Assembly: GCA_964416195.1 (NCBI GenBank)
Contig: CAYQDB010000004.1
Location: forward strand, 1 to 64,000
DNA: 64,000 nt
Reading direction: 5' to 3'
DNA from: CAYQDB01 sp964416195
GTDB taxonomy: Bacteria; Zixibacteria; MSB-5A5; GN15; FEB-12
In this document: positions 43,131 to 51,032 of the stretch, in pieces
Position numbering within the stretch: the first letter of the stretch is position 1
Layout: each line of letters begins with the position of its first letter
The notes under the pieces: model-generated
Database searches by the model: none
What the model saw: only the letters and a program-made list of their open reading frames with translations
What the model was told of the DNA's origin: nothing
Translations under genes and position numbers: made by a program

Positions 43131-43150
43131 CCCACCTTTCAGGTGGGTTT
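43131..43150. terminator. Hairpin CCCACCT/AGGTGGG plus TTT between convergent genes
   Basis: A 7-bp perfect stem, three-base loop and TTT follow directly, in the 123-bp gap between the saccharopine dehydrogenase-like gene (plus) and the prepilin operon end (minus). It could stop transcription from either side. A GGGCAGATGTGGAC repeat fragment at 43105-43118 precedes it. Confidence 0.5.
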
Positions 43151-43212
43151 CGGTTGCTACGCGTACAATATTCAGCGGTGATGTATGATCTGAGCCTTAA
43201 CCTATAAATCTA

Positions 43213-43953
43213 CTACCACAAATCAGCCGGGAAAACCAGGGAAAGCTTGACCACGCAGCCCGGTTTTACACTCACATTATAGCTGACCGTATCTGTATCG
43301 GGATTATAAATCACCTGCAGAGTATGGTTGCCGATGGGGACACTGGAGAAGGAAAAGTTTCCTTTTGCGTCAGGATTGGTTGAGGCAGTGGTGTAACTGC
43401 CAGCGCCATCGGGATAGGTCAAACGAATAACTATCGAATCCTCGTAGACGGTATCGGGCATATTGTTGTCCGCGTCAACCACAAACCCCTCAACAACGTT
43501 ACTGAGCAAATCAGAGGTACTGTTGGCAAACACCTTGTCGATATTCGAGCTGGAACCGGTGGAGCGTAATAGGGTATCGGTATACACATAATTGGCGCCC
43601 CAGGCATCCTTAAGGTGCTCTGTTCCACTGAAACCGCTATCGATATAAGGACCATCCCAGGTGGAATAGCCGCCGGGGTTTTGCGCAAGCGCATTGAGAT
43701 TCGGCGGCAAAGCGCCTACGTCACCGACATAACCGCAATCAACACGAGCGCCTTCTGCGTGCACATCGGGATTTCCTACAATTGCATGAGCAAGTTCGTC
43801 CAGTTCCTTTTTGGTTTGCTCATACTGGGCATTTTCAATCGAAGACGACATCTTGCGAGTGGCGATGGTGGCCAGGATGCCAACAAGGATGATGACAACG
43901 ACAAGCTCTATCAGTGTAAAGCCCCTGCTATTGTTTTTGGGCGTTAGACACAT
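43213..43953 (-). CDS. Prepilin-like protein with C-terminal beta domain (array member 4)
   Basis: 246 residues from the ATG at 43953. The longer frame would read through an inserted element and lacks a prepilin leader at its start. The class III leader ends NNSRG and the mature helix begins FTLIELVVVIILVGILATIA, with Glu at +5. The middle domain has CGYVGDVGALPPNLNAL and TWDGPYI, as in its three neighbours. The C-terminal domain (YEDSIVIRLTYPDGAGSY, FSFSSVPIGNHTLQVIY) is a carboxypeptidase-regulatory-like beta sandwich. It is probably a pseudopilin. A MITE-like element abuts its start codon and has replaced the native upstream sequence. Confidence 0.85.
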   Translation of the reverse strand: MCLTPKNNSRGFTLIELVVVIILVGILATIATRKMSSSIENAQYEQTKKELDELAHAIVGNPDVHAEGARVDCGYVGDVGALPPNLNALAQNPGGYSTWDGPYIDSGFSGTEHLKDAWGANYVYTDTLLRSTGSSSNIDKVFANSTSDLLSNVVEGFVVDADNNMPDTVYEDSIVIRLTYPDGAGSYTTASTNPDAKGNFSFSSVPIGNHTLQVIYNPDTDTVSYNVSVKPGCVVKLSLVFPADLW

Positions 43954-43954
43954 A

Positions 43955-44118
43955 GGGGCTGTCCCATAAGTCTGATCTGACCGCATTTGAGCCTCTGCTC
44001 TCATAAGTGCTTTTGCCGTAACTTCGCGTAGCGGCAGGGCTTGTCCCTGCCGTTGGGATGGTGGGGGACAAGCCCCTACTCTACGCGAGACAAGACAGTT
44101 GACTTTAGGGACAACCTC
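43955..44118. mobile_element. 164-bp MITE-like element with 4-bp target duplication (copy 2)
   Basis: The left end GGGGCTGTCCCATAAGTC and right end GACTTTAGGGACAACCTC are imperfect inverted repeats related to the ends of copy 1 (36949-37088), in the opposite orientation. CATA is duplicated at 43951-43954 and 44119-44122. The left CATA contains the complement of the prepilin start codon, so insertion was exactly at that ATG. Inside is the GTAGCGGC..GCCG hairpin (44028-44055). Confidence 0.8.
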
Positions 44119-44183
44119 CATAGGCCTGCCGAAAAACCAAGAGTGGAGCCTCGATAAGCTTGATAGCATGGTATTTCTCACAC

Positions 44184-45329
44184 TTATGGGCAATTCCCTG
44201 TCGTGACAGTAACTGTCGAACCGTCAGAGAAATCTACTGTAAATGTAACATTGTTCATGTCAACATTCGCTCCTCCGGTGGGGTTGACCTTGAATGCGTC
44301 GAAGTCAACCCTTAATGACTGGCCATCGGAGATCGTCTGCGTACTGGTAAAAGCAACCTTTTCACCGGAGCCGGCTCGGGGGTTACTTTCATTGAACACT
44401 GTTGTGCCATCCCACTTGATGTACCGGTAATAAGCGGTCGGGGAAGACCAGGTGAGCGTCACTGAATCGACACTTACCTGGCTGCCGGTGTTGTTTTCAA
44501 TCCAGAAGAAGAACCCGTGACAATCATTATATAGTGAATCTGAACCGGCAACCTTGATCAAACTGCTTGGAGCTCCGCCGGTGGTATCATACCAAACATT
44601 GCTCGCAAGATTGTATTCACTGTAAAGTGAGGAGTTCGGAAGGACAGAAACAAACCGATTCAGGGTGTCATTGTCGGGCAAGTAAATGATTTCGATATCG
44701 TGGTTGCCAATCGGGATTGAGTCAAAGGAAAAATACCCACCATCGTCCGGGTTGGAGGTTTTGGTGAGCATGCCGCCTGTTCCATTGGGTATAGTCAAAC
44801 GGAGAACAACAGAGTCGTTATAAGTGCTCCCCGGCGGCGTGCCATCAAGGTCGTAAACGGCACCGCTGATCTCGTTCTGCAGCAGGTCGGCAGTCGAGTT
44901 CGCCAGCCTGCGGACAATTCCTGAGCCACCTGTTGAAGCAATCGTTACATCCCCTGAATACTGGTAATCGTTTCCCCAGGCATCCTTCTTGAAGTCATCG
45001 GCGGCCTGGCTGAAGCGATTCTCAATGTACGGCCCATTCCATGTTGCGTAGGAACCCGGATTGGAATGCAGAGCATCGAGATTAGGCGGCATCGCTCCTA
45101 CATCACCAACATAGCCGAAGTCTGAGCGGATGCCGTTATTCTCAAGCTTCGGATTGCCGGTGATGGCGCGAGCGAGGGCGTCGAGTTCCTGTTTGGTCTC
45201 CTCCACTTTGGCGGCTGTATATACCGATGAGCCGGAGCGGAAGGCAACCGCAGCCAGAACCCCGGCAATCACTATCACCAGGATCACCTCCACCAGAGTA
45301 ATACCCTTGTTATCAGCTCGCTGTATCAT
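44184..45329 (-). CDS. Prepilin-like protein with extended C-terminal beta domains (array member 3)
   Basis: 381 residues. A short leader ends in NKG and the mature N-terminus is ITLVEVILVIVIAGVLAAVAF with Glu at +5. The shared middle segment (FGYVGDVGAMPPNLDAL, TWNGPYIENRF, KKDAWGNDYQYSG) is followed by the regulatory-type beta domain (YNDSVVLRLTIPNGTGGM, SFDSIPIGNHDIEIIYLPDNDT). It is longer than members 1 and 4 because of a further beta-rich domain of about 130 residues (SVDSVTLTWSSPTAYYRYIKW). It is probably a pseudopilin subunit exposing extra domains, cotranscribed with its paralogues. Confidence 0.88.
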   Translation of the reverse strand: MIQRADNKGITLVEVILVIVIAGVLAAVAFRSGSSVYTAAKVEETKQELDALARAITGNPKLENNGIRSDFGYVGDVGAMPPNLDALHSNPGSYATWNGPYIENRFSQAADDFKKDAWGNDYQYSGDVTIASTGGSGIVRRLANSTADLLQNEISGAVYDLDGTPPGSTYNDSVVLRLTIPNGTGGMLTKTSNPDDGGYFSFDSIPIGNHDIEIIYLPDNDTLNRFVSVLPNSSLYSEYNLASNVWYDTTGGAPSSLIKVAGSDSLYNDCHGFFFWIENNTGSQVSVDSVTLTWSSPTAYYRYIKWDGTTVFNESNPRAGSGEKVAFTSTQTISDGQSLRVDFDAFKVNPTGGANVDMNNVTFTVDFSDGSTVTVTTGNCP

Positions 45330-45379
45330 CTCTCCTGCCCTGCTGTGTCTTTACTGTTCCTCTTGCTACCTCTTATAGG

Positions 45380-46954
45380 TTACTGAGCGACAATATTGCC
45401 AGCCAACCCCCACGCAACGTACGATACTCTCTCTGTCGTGTGGTTTATTTCAGAATCATTCGACTTTTCTTCCTCGATCATGACTTGCACAAGAGAAGCG
45501 CCGAGGTTGCGGAAGCGCGTGCCGCAAGTGTTGCCCCCATCGTACGTGTCATCGTGGCACAGGAAGATCGGCGCCTGCGAGAAAGCCGGTGAAAAGGGAA
45601 TCGTGTACCAGTTGTGCGTAACGGAATTGGAGGTCTGACCGGCGAGAAAGGCAACACTGTTATTGGTGCCGGATCCAGGCTCAATTGCAATCCAGGCCAC
45701 CTGCTCTTTTCCATGCGCTCCGCCCGCTTCTTCTTCCTGCACTTTGATCTGAAACCCCGTAGATGACAGGCTGCGTGACCTCGTGATACATGCGGCGGCA
45801 TCGTTTTGACTGGCCACTCCGGTGATCAGGCACGGCGTAGAAGAGAAAGCCTGCGAAAAAGTGATGGATGTCCATGTGTGCGTTGAACTGTCAAGACCTG
45901 CCTGGATAATTGTTCCATCCTCGAGAGTGTACACGCCGGATTCGATCACCATGTATGGGCAGGTCTCAGTCGTATGAGGTCCGTCGCAGTAATCCCATTC
46001 CTCCATCTGCCATTCAAAGCTGGTGGAAGTTACGTTTCGCACCCGCAGGTGCGTGGGATCACTTCCGTTATAGCTTAGACCGCGCATAACCACGACCGGG
46101 TCTGAGTACGTGTTATTGAGATTTACCGTGTACCAGTCACCACCTGTCGTTTGATCTCTCACCACCTGTCCAACCTCACCGATGGTGATCAAACCCGTAG
46201 AGAAATGACTGGACGAGAACTTGTATGTCAGATTGCTCTTATGTCGGGGAAGGACCGTGAGATAGCGAAAAACGGTGTCCACCTCGGGTGTATAGATTAT
46301 CCTCAGTGGGTGCGTGCCTACCGGTAGGGAATCCAGTGTGAAGACTCCCGTCGAGTCAGGATGATAAATCTTTGTGATCATGCCGCCAGAACCATTCGGA
46401 ATTGTAATCGAGATATCAACCGAGTCCATGTAGGTAGCACCGGGCAAGGAATCGTTGGCATCCTTGATGTTTCCCAAAACGGCGTTGAGCAGGTAATCTG
46501 ATGTGGCATCGGCGATCTTTTTGGTAATGGTTGAACCGCTGCCAGTGGAAGTAATCGTAATACCGCCGGAATAGTTATATAGCGTACCCCATTCATCGGT
46601 CTTGAAACCGGTGCTGTCCTGCGAAAAGCCAGGGAGGAGGTAAGGACCGTCCCATGTGGAATAGCTGCCGGGATTCTGATAGAGCGCTTGCAGGTTCGGC
46701 GGGAAGGCGCCGATGTCGCAGATATAGCCGAAATCCGAACGTACGCCGCCGGTTGTGGCCGAGGGGTCGCCGACAATAGCACAGGCCAGCATCTCCATCT
46801 CACGCTTCGTCTTAACCTTACGGCTGTCCTGAACGAGTGCCGTCATCGACCGCATAGCCACGGCGGCCAGGATGCCTATCACGACAATGACAATCGTCAG
46901 CTCGATGAGGCTGAAACCGTATTCTCTTTGGAGCCGATGTTTCATAGTGCTCAC
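45380..46954 (-). CDS. Prepilin-like protein with three H-type-lectin-like repeats (array member 2)
   Basis: 524 residues from GTG at 46954, or 521 from ATG at 46945. The leader ends in REYG, and the mature N-terminus FSLIELTIVIVVIGILAAVA has Glu at +5. The shared pilin middle (FGYICDIGAFPPNLQAL, TWDGPYLLPGF) and beta domain (SIPNGSGGM-type, LPVGTHPLRIIY) follow. The C-terminal half holds three tandem units resembling H-type lectin repeats, each with F...F...P......... and an acidic EEE/EEW strand (FEWQMEEWDY, FQIKVQEEEAGG, VQVMIEEEKSND). This suggests a pilus-displayed carbohydrate-binding tip or minor subunit. It overlaps the upstream gene by four bases. Confidence 0.85.
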   Translation of the reverse strand: MSTMKHRLQREYGFSLIELTIVIVVIGILAAVAMRSMTALVQDSRKVKTKREMEMLACAIVGDPSATTGGVRSDFGYICDIGAFPPNLQALYQNPGSYSTWDGPYLLPGFSQDSTGFKTDEWGTLYNYSGGITITSTGSGSTITKKIADATSDYLLNAVLGNIKDANDSLPGATYMDSVDISITIPNGSGGMITKIYHPDSTGVFTLDSLPVGTHPLRIIYTPEVDTVFRYLTVLPRHKSNLTYKFSSSHFSTGLITIGEVGQVVRDQTTGGDWYTVNLNNTYSDPVVVMRGLSYNGSDPTHLRVRNVTSTSFEWQMEEWDYCDGPHTTETCPYMVIESGVYTLEDGTIIQAGLDSSTHTWTSITFSQAFSSTPCLITGVASQNDAAACITRSRSLSSTGFQIKVQEEEAGGAHGKEQVAWIAIEPGSGTNNSVAFLAGQTSNSVTHNWYTIPFSPAFSQAPIFLCHDDTYDGGNTCGTRFRNLGASLVQVMIEEEKSNDSEINHTTERVSYVAWGLAGNIVAQ

Positions 46955-47703
46955 CAGAGATCCTCAGAGAGGCTGATTGTTATGTAGCAATTCTGTCCCG
47001 GTCCGACGTTTACTTTACGGGTTAGCGTATCATTGTCGGGGACATAGATTACTTGCACCAAATGATTCCCAACGGGAATGGAATCAAAGCGGACGAATCC
47101 ATCGGGGGTTGGGTACCGTGTTGCGGTTACGGTGGAGCCTGAGCCGTTGGGATATGTAAGCAAAAATTGGATGGAGTCACTGTACGTGGAGCCAGGTGGC
47201 GTGTAGTCAAGGTCAGTTACCACCACTGAGACTGTGTTGCGCAGGAGATCATCCAATGAGTTGGCGATCTGCCGCGTAATGTTTGAGCCGCTACCGGAAG
47301 AGGTAACGGTATTGCCGCCCGAATAACTGTAAGCCTCTCCCCAGGCGTCGACCTTAAATTCTGTTTCGCTGCTGGTGTCCGTGGAGTAGAAATCATCGTG
47401 TATGTAGGGACCGTGCCAGGTGGAGTAGCCCGGATTGGAAACGAGAGAATTCAGGCTGGACGGCATCGAGCCAACATCACCAACGTAGCCATAATCAATC
47501 CGCTGACCGCCTGATACCAGATCAGGTCGACCGGCAATCGCCCACGCCAACTGGTCAAGTTCCTGCTTAGTCTGCTCGGTTTTGGCGGTCTCGGTGGTTG
47601 ATCTTAATGATCTGATTCCTATAGAGGCGATAATGCCGATAATGATAATCACAACCAGCATCTCAACGAGAGAGTAGCCTGTTTTTGACGTTGGTTGAGC
47701 CAA
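46951..47703 (-). CDS. Prepilin-like protein with C-terminal beta domain (array member 1)
   Basis: 250 residues and the first gene of the four-gene array. The leader ends in TSKTG, and the mature helix starts YSLVEMLVVIIIIGIIASIG with Glu at +5. It shares YGYVGDVGSMPSSLNSL, STWHGPYI and KVDAWGEAYSYSGG with the other three members. The C-terminal regulatory-like beta domain has PPGSTYSDSIQFLLTYPNGS and FDSIPVGNHLVQVIYVPDNDT. The size and lack of extra domains make it the simplest subunit. Prepilin peptidase, assembly ATPase and platform genes are not in this window. The 330 bp upstream probably holds the operon promoter, which I could not place. Confidence 0.87.
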   Translation of the reverse strand: MAQPTSKTGYSLVEMLVVIIIIGIIASIGIRSLRSTTETAKTEQTKQELDQLAWAIAGRPDLVSGGQRIDYGYVGDVGSMPSSLNSLVSNPGYSTWHGPYIHDDFYSTDTSSETEFKVDAWGEAYSYSGGNTVTSSGSGSNITRQIANSLDDLLRNTVSVVVTDLDYTPPGSTYSDSIQFLLTYPNGSGSTVTATRYPTPDGFVRFDSIPVGNHLVQVIYVPDNDTLTRKVNVGPGQNCYITISLSEDLW

Positions 47704-48042
47704 TTTTATCCCACATCGGTTTCCAGTTAATCTGAGTAGAATATCGGTACTTTAAGAGGTGTAGTTTATGTTTTCAGGAAGCTGCTGCGTCCCCAGTGGC
47801 GGTTATTTCGGCATCGTTCCGGAGTCGGGCATATTGGAGCGAGGAAATATCGGGGCTGGTTACTTCGAGAGAACCTCGGAATTGCAGATATTCTGGGGCG
47901 AAAAAGAAATATTCTGTTTTTTTCATAGGTTTGGGACATCTTTTTTCGTATAATAACAAGGACAATGTGGAAACAAGAAGAGATTATCAACGTTATTAAC
48001 GATGTGAAGTAGAGGAAGCGTATTGAAGAAGGGAAATGCAAG
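47704..48042. promoter_or_regulatory. Divergent intergenic region between prepilin array and Rrf2 gene
   Basis: A TATAAT at 47949-47954 faces the Rrf2 gene without a clear -35 box. A perfect 11-base palindrome CGTTATTAACG (47991-48001) lies between it and the start codon, a plausible autoregulatory operator. A 61-codon plus-strand frame (47768-47953) after GAGGTG has no recognisable features and was not called. Confidence 0.35.
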
Positions 48043-48456
48043 ATGAGATTATCACGAAAATCAGACTATGCACTGAGAGCCGTCCGTTATCTTGCCAATC
48101 TGCCCACAGGGAAACTTGGCTCGATCAATACCGTTTCAGAGGCCGAATCGATCCCCAGAGAATTCCTGGCCAAGATTCTCAAGGACCTGACGATGGGTGG
48201 CATTCTCGTTTCATACCAGGGAGTGACCGGCGGTTACCGGCTCGCCCGGCCGCCAAGAGAGGTAACCTTCCTTGATGTCATAGAAGTCATCAACGGGCCA
48301 ATACATCTTAGCCTCTATACGGAAGAAAAACGTTCCAGTGCCAAACCGCATGACGAGTATGACATGTGTAACTTCTGGGAGAACCTGGAGCAGCAGTTCA
48401 AAAAGGCCCTGGGTAAACAACACTTTGCAAAGTATAGAAGGAAAGCCCGCAAGTAA
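48043..48456 (+). CDS. Rrf2-family transcriptional regulator
   Basis: A 137-residue winged-helix regulator. The N-terminal MRLSRKSDYALRAVRYLA, then IPREFLAKILKDL and GVTGGYRLARPPREVTFLDVIEVING, match the Rrf2 family (IscR, NsrR, RsrR). Members usually ligate an iron-sulphur cluster through three cysteines in a loop after the wing. Here only one cysteine (in EYDMCNFW, about residue 107) is present, so a classical cluster is unlikely and the sensing mode is unclear. It is divergent from the prepilin array, so it might regulate that operon, itself, or both. A strong terminator lies about 125 bp beyond its stop. Confidence 0.88.
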   Translation: MRLSRKSDYALRAVRYLANLPTGKLGSINTVSEAESIPREFLAKILKDLTMGGILVSYQGVTGGYRLARPPREVTFLDVIEVINGPIHLSLYTEEKRSSAKPHDEYDMCNFWENLEQQFKKALGKQHFAKYRRKARK

Positions 48457-48509
48457 ACAAGGGCTTTCAACCAATCGCGGTAGTAACCGCTAACACCCGA
48501 AAAGAGCCT

Positions 48510-48568
48510 GTCTCAGAGCCTACCGATAGCCGGTAGGGCACGGCTCGTCATACAGGGCTCTGAAGGAC
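48510..48568. repeat. Structured element with inverted GAGCCTGTCTCAGAGCC-type ends
   Basis: GAGCCTGTCTCAGAGCC near 48510 and GGCTCTGAAGGACTCC near 48555 are imperfect inverted ends around a CTACCGATAGCCGGTAG hairpin. It is reminiscent of the TGTCTC ends of the two MITE-like elements but much shorter. No flanking duplication is evident. Confidence 0.35.
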
Positions 48569-48581
48569 TCCACGTAGTTTA

Positions 48582-48609
48582 GGGGCTTGTACTCAAGCCC
48601 CTTTTGTTA
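48582..48609 (+). terminator. Rho-independent terminator after the Rrf2 gene
   Basis: Perfect 8-bp stem GGGGCTTG (48582-48589) and CAAGCCCC (48594-48601) with a TACT loop, followed by TTTTGTTATT. It separates the Rrf2 regulator from pdxS. Confidence 0.75.
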
Positions 48610-48785
48610 TTATATTCTTTTCAGGCTGAGAATACGCAGGCCTCGGGTAAAACAAGCCGGGCTGATTCCCCAGCAGTGAAAGCCTGAGAAGTGCCGTTTC
48701 TCTGGCAGCAGACGGCCAGGCCTATGTGATCTTTTCCGCCACTGAGATGTTAAAATGATAGGGGACAAAAGCGAGGAGTTGAGCT

Positions 48786-49670
48786 ATGATAGACTTTAAC
48801 GACAAGCAGTACAAGGTGAAAGTCGGCCTGGCCGAGATGCTCAAAGGCGGTGTAATTATGGATGTCACCTCGGCCGAGCAGGCAAAAATCGCCGAGCAGT
48901 CCGGTGCGGCGGCAGTGATGGCCCTGGAGCGAGTGCCCTCAGACATCAGGGCAGAAGGCGGTGTGGCACGCATGGCAGACCCCGATATTATCGAGGGTAT
49001 CAAACGGACAGTGACAATTCCGGTGATGGCTAAATGCCGTATTGGGCACATCGCCGAAGCGCAGGTACTTGAGGCTCTGGAAGTTGATTTCATTGACGAA
49101 TCGGAAGTCTTGACGCCTGCCGACAACAAACATCACCTTAACAAGTGGCCTCTGAAGGTTCCAGTCGTGTGTGGCTGCCGAAACCTCGGCGAGGCCCTGC
49201 GGCGTATTTCTGAGGGCGCCGCCATGATCCGCACCAAGGGCGAGGCCGGCACGGGCGATGTTTCTGAGGCGGTAAAACACCTCCGGGAGATCAATGCAGC
49301 TATGAAGTCCTTGACCGTCATACCGGAAGAAGAGCTTTACGGCATCGCCAAAGAATACCGGGTCTCGATTGAACTGGTTAGAATGGTCGCTAAAACGGGC
49401 AAGCTGCCGGTGCCAAATTTTGCCGCCGGTGGAATTGCCACCCCGGCTGATGCCGCCCTGTGCATGCAGTTGGGGGCGGAGTCAGTTTTTGTCGGCTCCG
49501 GCATTTTCAAATCAGACAACCCGGAAAAACGAGGCAAGGCGATTGTCAGCGCTACGACTCATTATCTGGACGCCTCAATTGTAGCCGAAGCCTCCCGCGG
49601 CCTCGGCGGTGCCATGAAAGGCATCCAGGCGCAGGACATCCCGGAGGAGGAACTGCTGCAGACGCGGTGA
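48786..49670 (+). CDS. pdxS: Pyridoxal 5'-phosphate synthase lyase subunit PdxS
   Basis: A 294-residue (beta/alpha)8 enzyme, normal length, that builds PLP from ribose 5-phosphate, glyceraldehyde 3-phosphate and ammonia. Key segments are MLKGGVIMDVTSAEQAKIAE, VMALERVPSDIR, VMAKCRIGHIAEAQ (with the substrate-binding lysine), VVCGCRNLGEALRRISEGA, FAAGGIATPADAALCMQLG and VFVGSGIFKS. GAGGAG precedes the ATG by about eight bases. The glutaminase partner pdxT usually follows directly but is absent here; the next 230 bp contain only repeats. Either pdxT is elsewhere or free ammonia is used. Confidence 0.96.
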   Translation: MIDFNDKQYKVKVGLAEMLKGGVIMDVTSAEQAKIAEQSGAAAVMALERVPSDIRAEGGVARMADPDIIEGIKRTVTIPVMAKCRIGHIAEAQVLEALEVDFIDESEVLTPADNKHHLNKWPLKVPVVCGCRNLGEALRRISEGAAMIRTKGEAGTGDVSEAVKHLREINAAMKSLTVIPEEELYGIAKEYRVSIELVRMVAKTGKLPVPNFAAGGIATPADAALCMQLGAESVFVGSGIFKSDNPEKRGKAIVSATTHYLDASIVAEASRGLGGAMKGIQAQDIPEEELLQTR

Positions 49671-49702
49671 TGGTCCATCAAGCAGACAGCCTCGCTATGA
49701 GC

Positions 49703-49755
49703 TGTCCAAATAAGTTTCAGGGTGCCATCCCCAAACAAGTTTGAGAGTGGCACCC
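49703..49755. repeat. Tandem copies of the CAAACAAGTTTGAGAG repeat
   Basis: CAAACAAGTTTGAGAG at 49732-49747 is identical to 35491-35506. A diverged copy (CCAAATAAGTTTCAGGGTGCCAT) lies immediately upstream, and an inverted version CAAACTTGTTTG is at 54999-55010. It fills the gap between pdxS and the TcmP gene. Confidence 0.65.
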
Positions 49756-49899
49756 AGGTGGTAAGGGTCTGCATGACAGACACAACCGAACTCCTAAAGT
49801 TACCGTAACGTCACCGTTTTTGTTGATTTGTGATATCCAAACAATGTCTTTCAACCTATAATTTGCTGACGTAATGTAACTGTTGTGAAAGGGAAACGC

Positions 49900-51030
49900 G
49901 TGGCAAATGTCAGCGACTTTTATGATGTACAGGCTGATCACTCGCGCGTCAAATCGGAATTGGTGGCTAGGTACCTACCGGCCTGGGCAAATAAAGTTGG
50001 CCGCTACGAGGAAGATTTGTATTACTTGGACCTATTTTCTGGCCGAGGAATCTACAGAGATAGCAACCGATCAACTCCTCTGTTGATACTTGATCAAATT
50101 GAGAAATATCCTTGGCTTGCTGAAAAACTTCACATTCACTTCTACGAAGGAAATCCCGAGTACAGAAGCGTACTTAAGGAGGTCGTTCAGCAACATCCAG
50201 TTTTCTCGAAACTTGTCCGTGAACCTAAGTTTGAGGACATTATGATAGATGCTAATTTTGCGGCGAAGATTGCTGGACAGATATATCCATGTACCTATTC
50301 ATTTATAGATCCCTTTGGTTTTAAAGACATCTCCATAGAATTGATTGACGTGATTTCGCGACAGTGGGGCAGCGATAGCATTTTCAACCTGAGTATTTCC
50401 GGACTCGTAAGGAATATCAGAAACACTGCAAATCAAGCAACAGTTGAGAGATTCTTCGGTAGAGATTCTTACTCCATGATAATGAGAACACTAAATGAGA
50501 CCGAGAATGTTGGCGTGCTGTCACAAGTTATTTTTGGCGAGATTGAAAACGCACTAAAAAGCAAGCGTGATTATCGAGTTTTGAAGATCTGTACTCAATT
50601 CGATACTACAGCTGGTGAAAACTACTATTTGGTTTTCCTCAGTAAGCATGAATTGGGATTCAAGATCATGCGCGATATGATGATCAAGAGAAGCGCGAAA
50701 GATGGAGACAATTTACCAAGGTACATAATTGAAACTGCGCCTTCGACGGAAAAAGAACAATATGAGCTTTCATTGCCTGAACAGGGAAAGCTCCTCATAG
50801 ACTTGTCAAAAAAACTCCACAGAGACTTTGTTGATCAGAAATTGACTATGGAAAATCTTTTCGTAGAATGTCTGAAACTTTCGTATCCTTATCAGGATGC
50901 ACACATTCGAAAAGCTATAAGTGTTCTCAGGAAACAAGGGTTAGTAGAGATTTTAGACACATCTGGAAGGATTTCATCGTCAAACATAAGGAATGCCGAC
51001 ACCGTAGTCTTTCAGTATAAGAAAAGGTAA
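49900..51030 (+). CDS. tcmP: Three-Cys-motif partner protein TcmP
   Basis: About 376 residues from GTG at 49900, chosen because AAAGGGA lies five bases upstream; GTG at 49885 is an alternative. The N-terminal half looks like a Rossmann methyltransferase: YLDLFSGRG (42-50) occupies the SAM-binding motif I position and FIDPFGF (135-141) the catalytic motif IV position, with Pro-Phe-Gly in place of the DNA methylase PPY. A winged-helix-like segment sits at the C-terminus (DAHIRKAISVLRKQGLVEI). TcmP proteins are known as regular neighbours of the three-Cys Gp37/Gp68 family, exactly as here. The gene is AT-rich compared with its flanks, suggesting transfer. Function is not established. Confidence 0.8.
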   Translation: MANVSDFYDVQADHSRVKSELVARYLPAWANKVGRYEEDLYYLDLFSGRGIYRDSNRSTPLLILDQIEKYPWLAEKLHIHFYEGNPEYRSVLKEVVQQHPVFSKLVREPKFEDIMIDANFAAKIAGQIYPCTYSFIDPFGFKDISIELIDVISRQWGSDSIFNLSISGLVRNIRNTANQATVERFFGRDSYSMIMRTLNETENVGVLSQVIFGEIENALKSKRDYRVLKICTQFDTTAGENYYLVFLSKHELGFKIMRDMMIKRSAKDGDNLPRYIIETAPSTEKEQYELSLPEQGKLLIDLSKKLHRDFVDQKLTMENLFVECLKLSYPYQDAHIRKAISVLRKQGLVEILDTSGRISSSNIRNADTVVFQYKKR

Positions 51031-51032
51031 CT

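Noticed and set aside
44119..44193. Upstream extension of the member 4 prepilin frame to 44193
   Set aside because: The extension runs through the inserted 164-bp element and puts 80 residues before the prepilin leader, which would prevent normal processing.
47768..47953. 61-codon plus-strand frame with a GAGGTG upstream
   Set aside because: No recognisable motif and it lies in the likely promoter region between divergent genes; support is too weak to call a gene.
48510..48568. Third full copy of the MITE-like element
   Set aside because: The ends only loosely resemble TGTCTC, the inverted match is poor and there is no 4-bp duplication, so it is listed only as a structured repeat.
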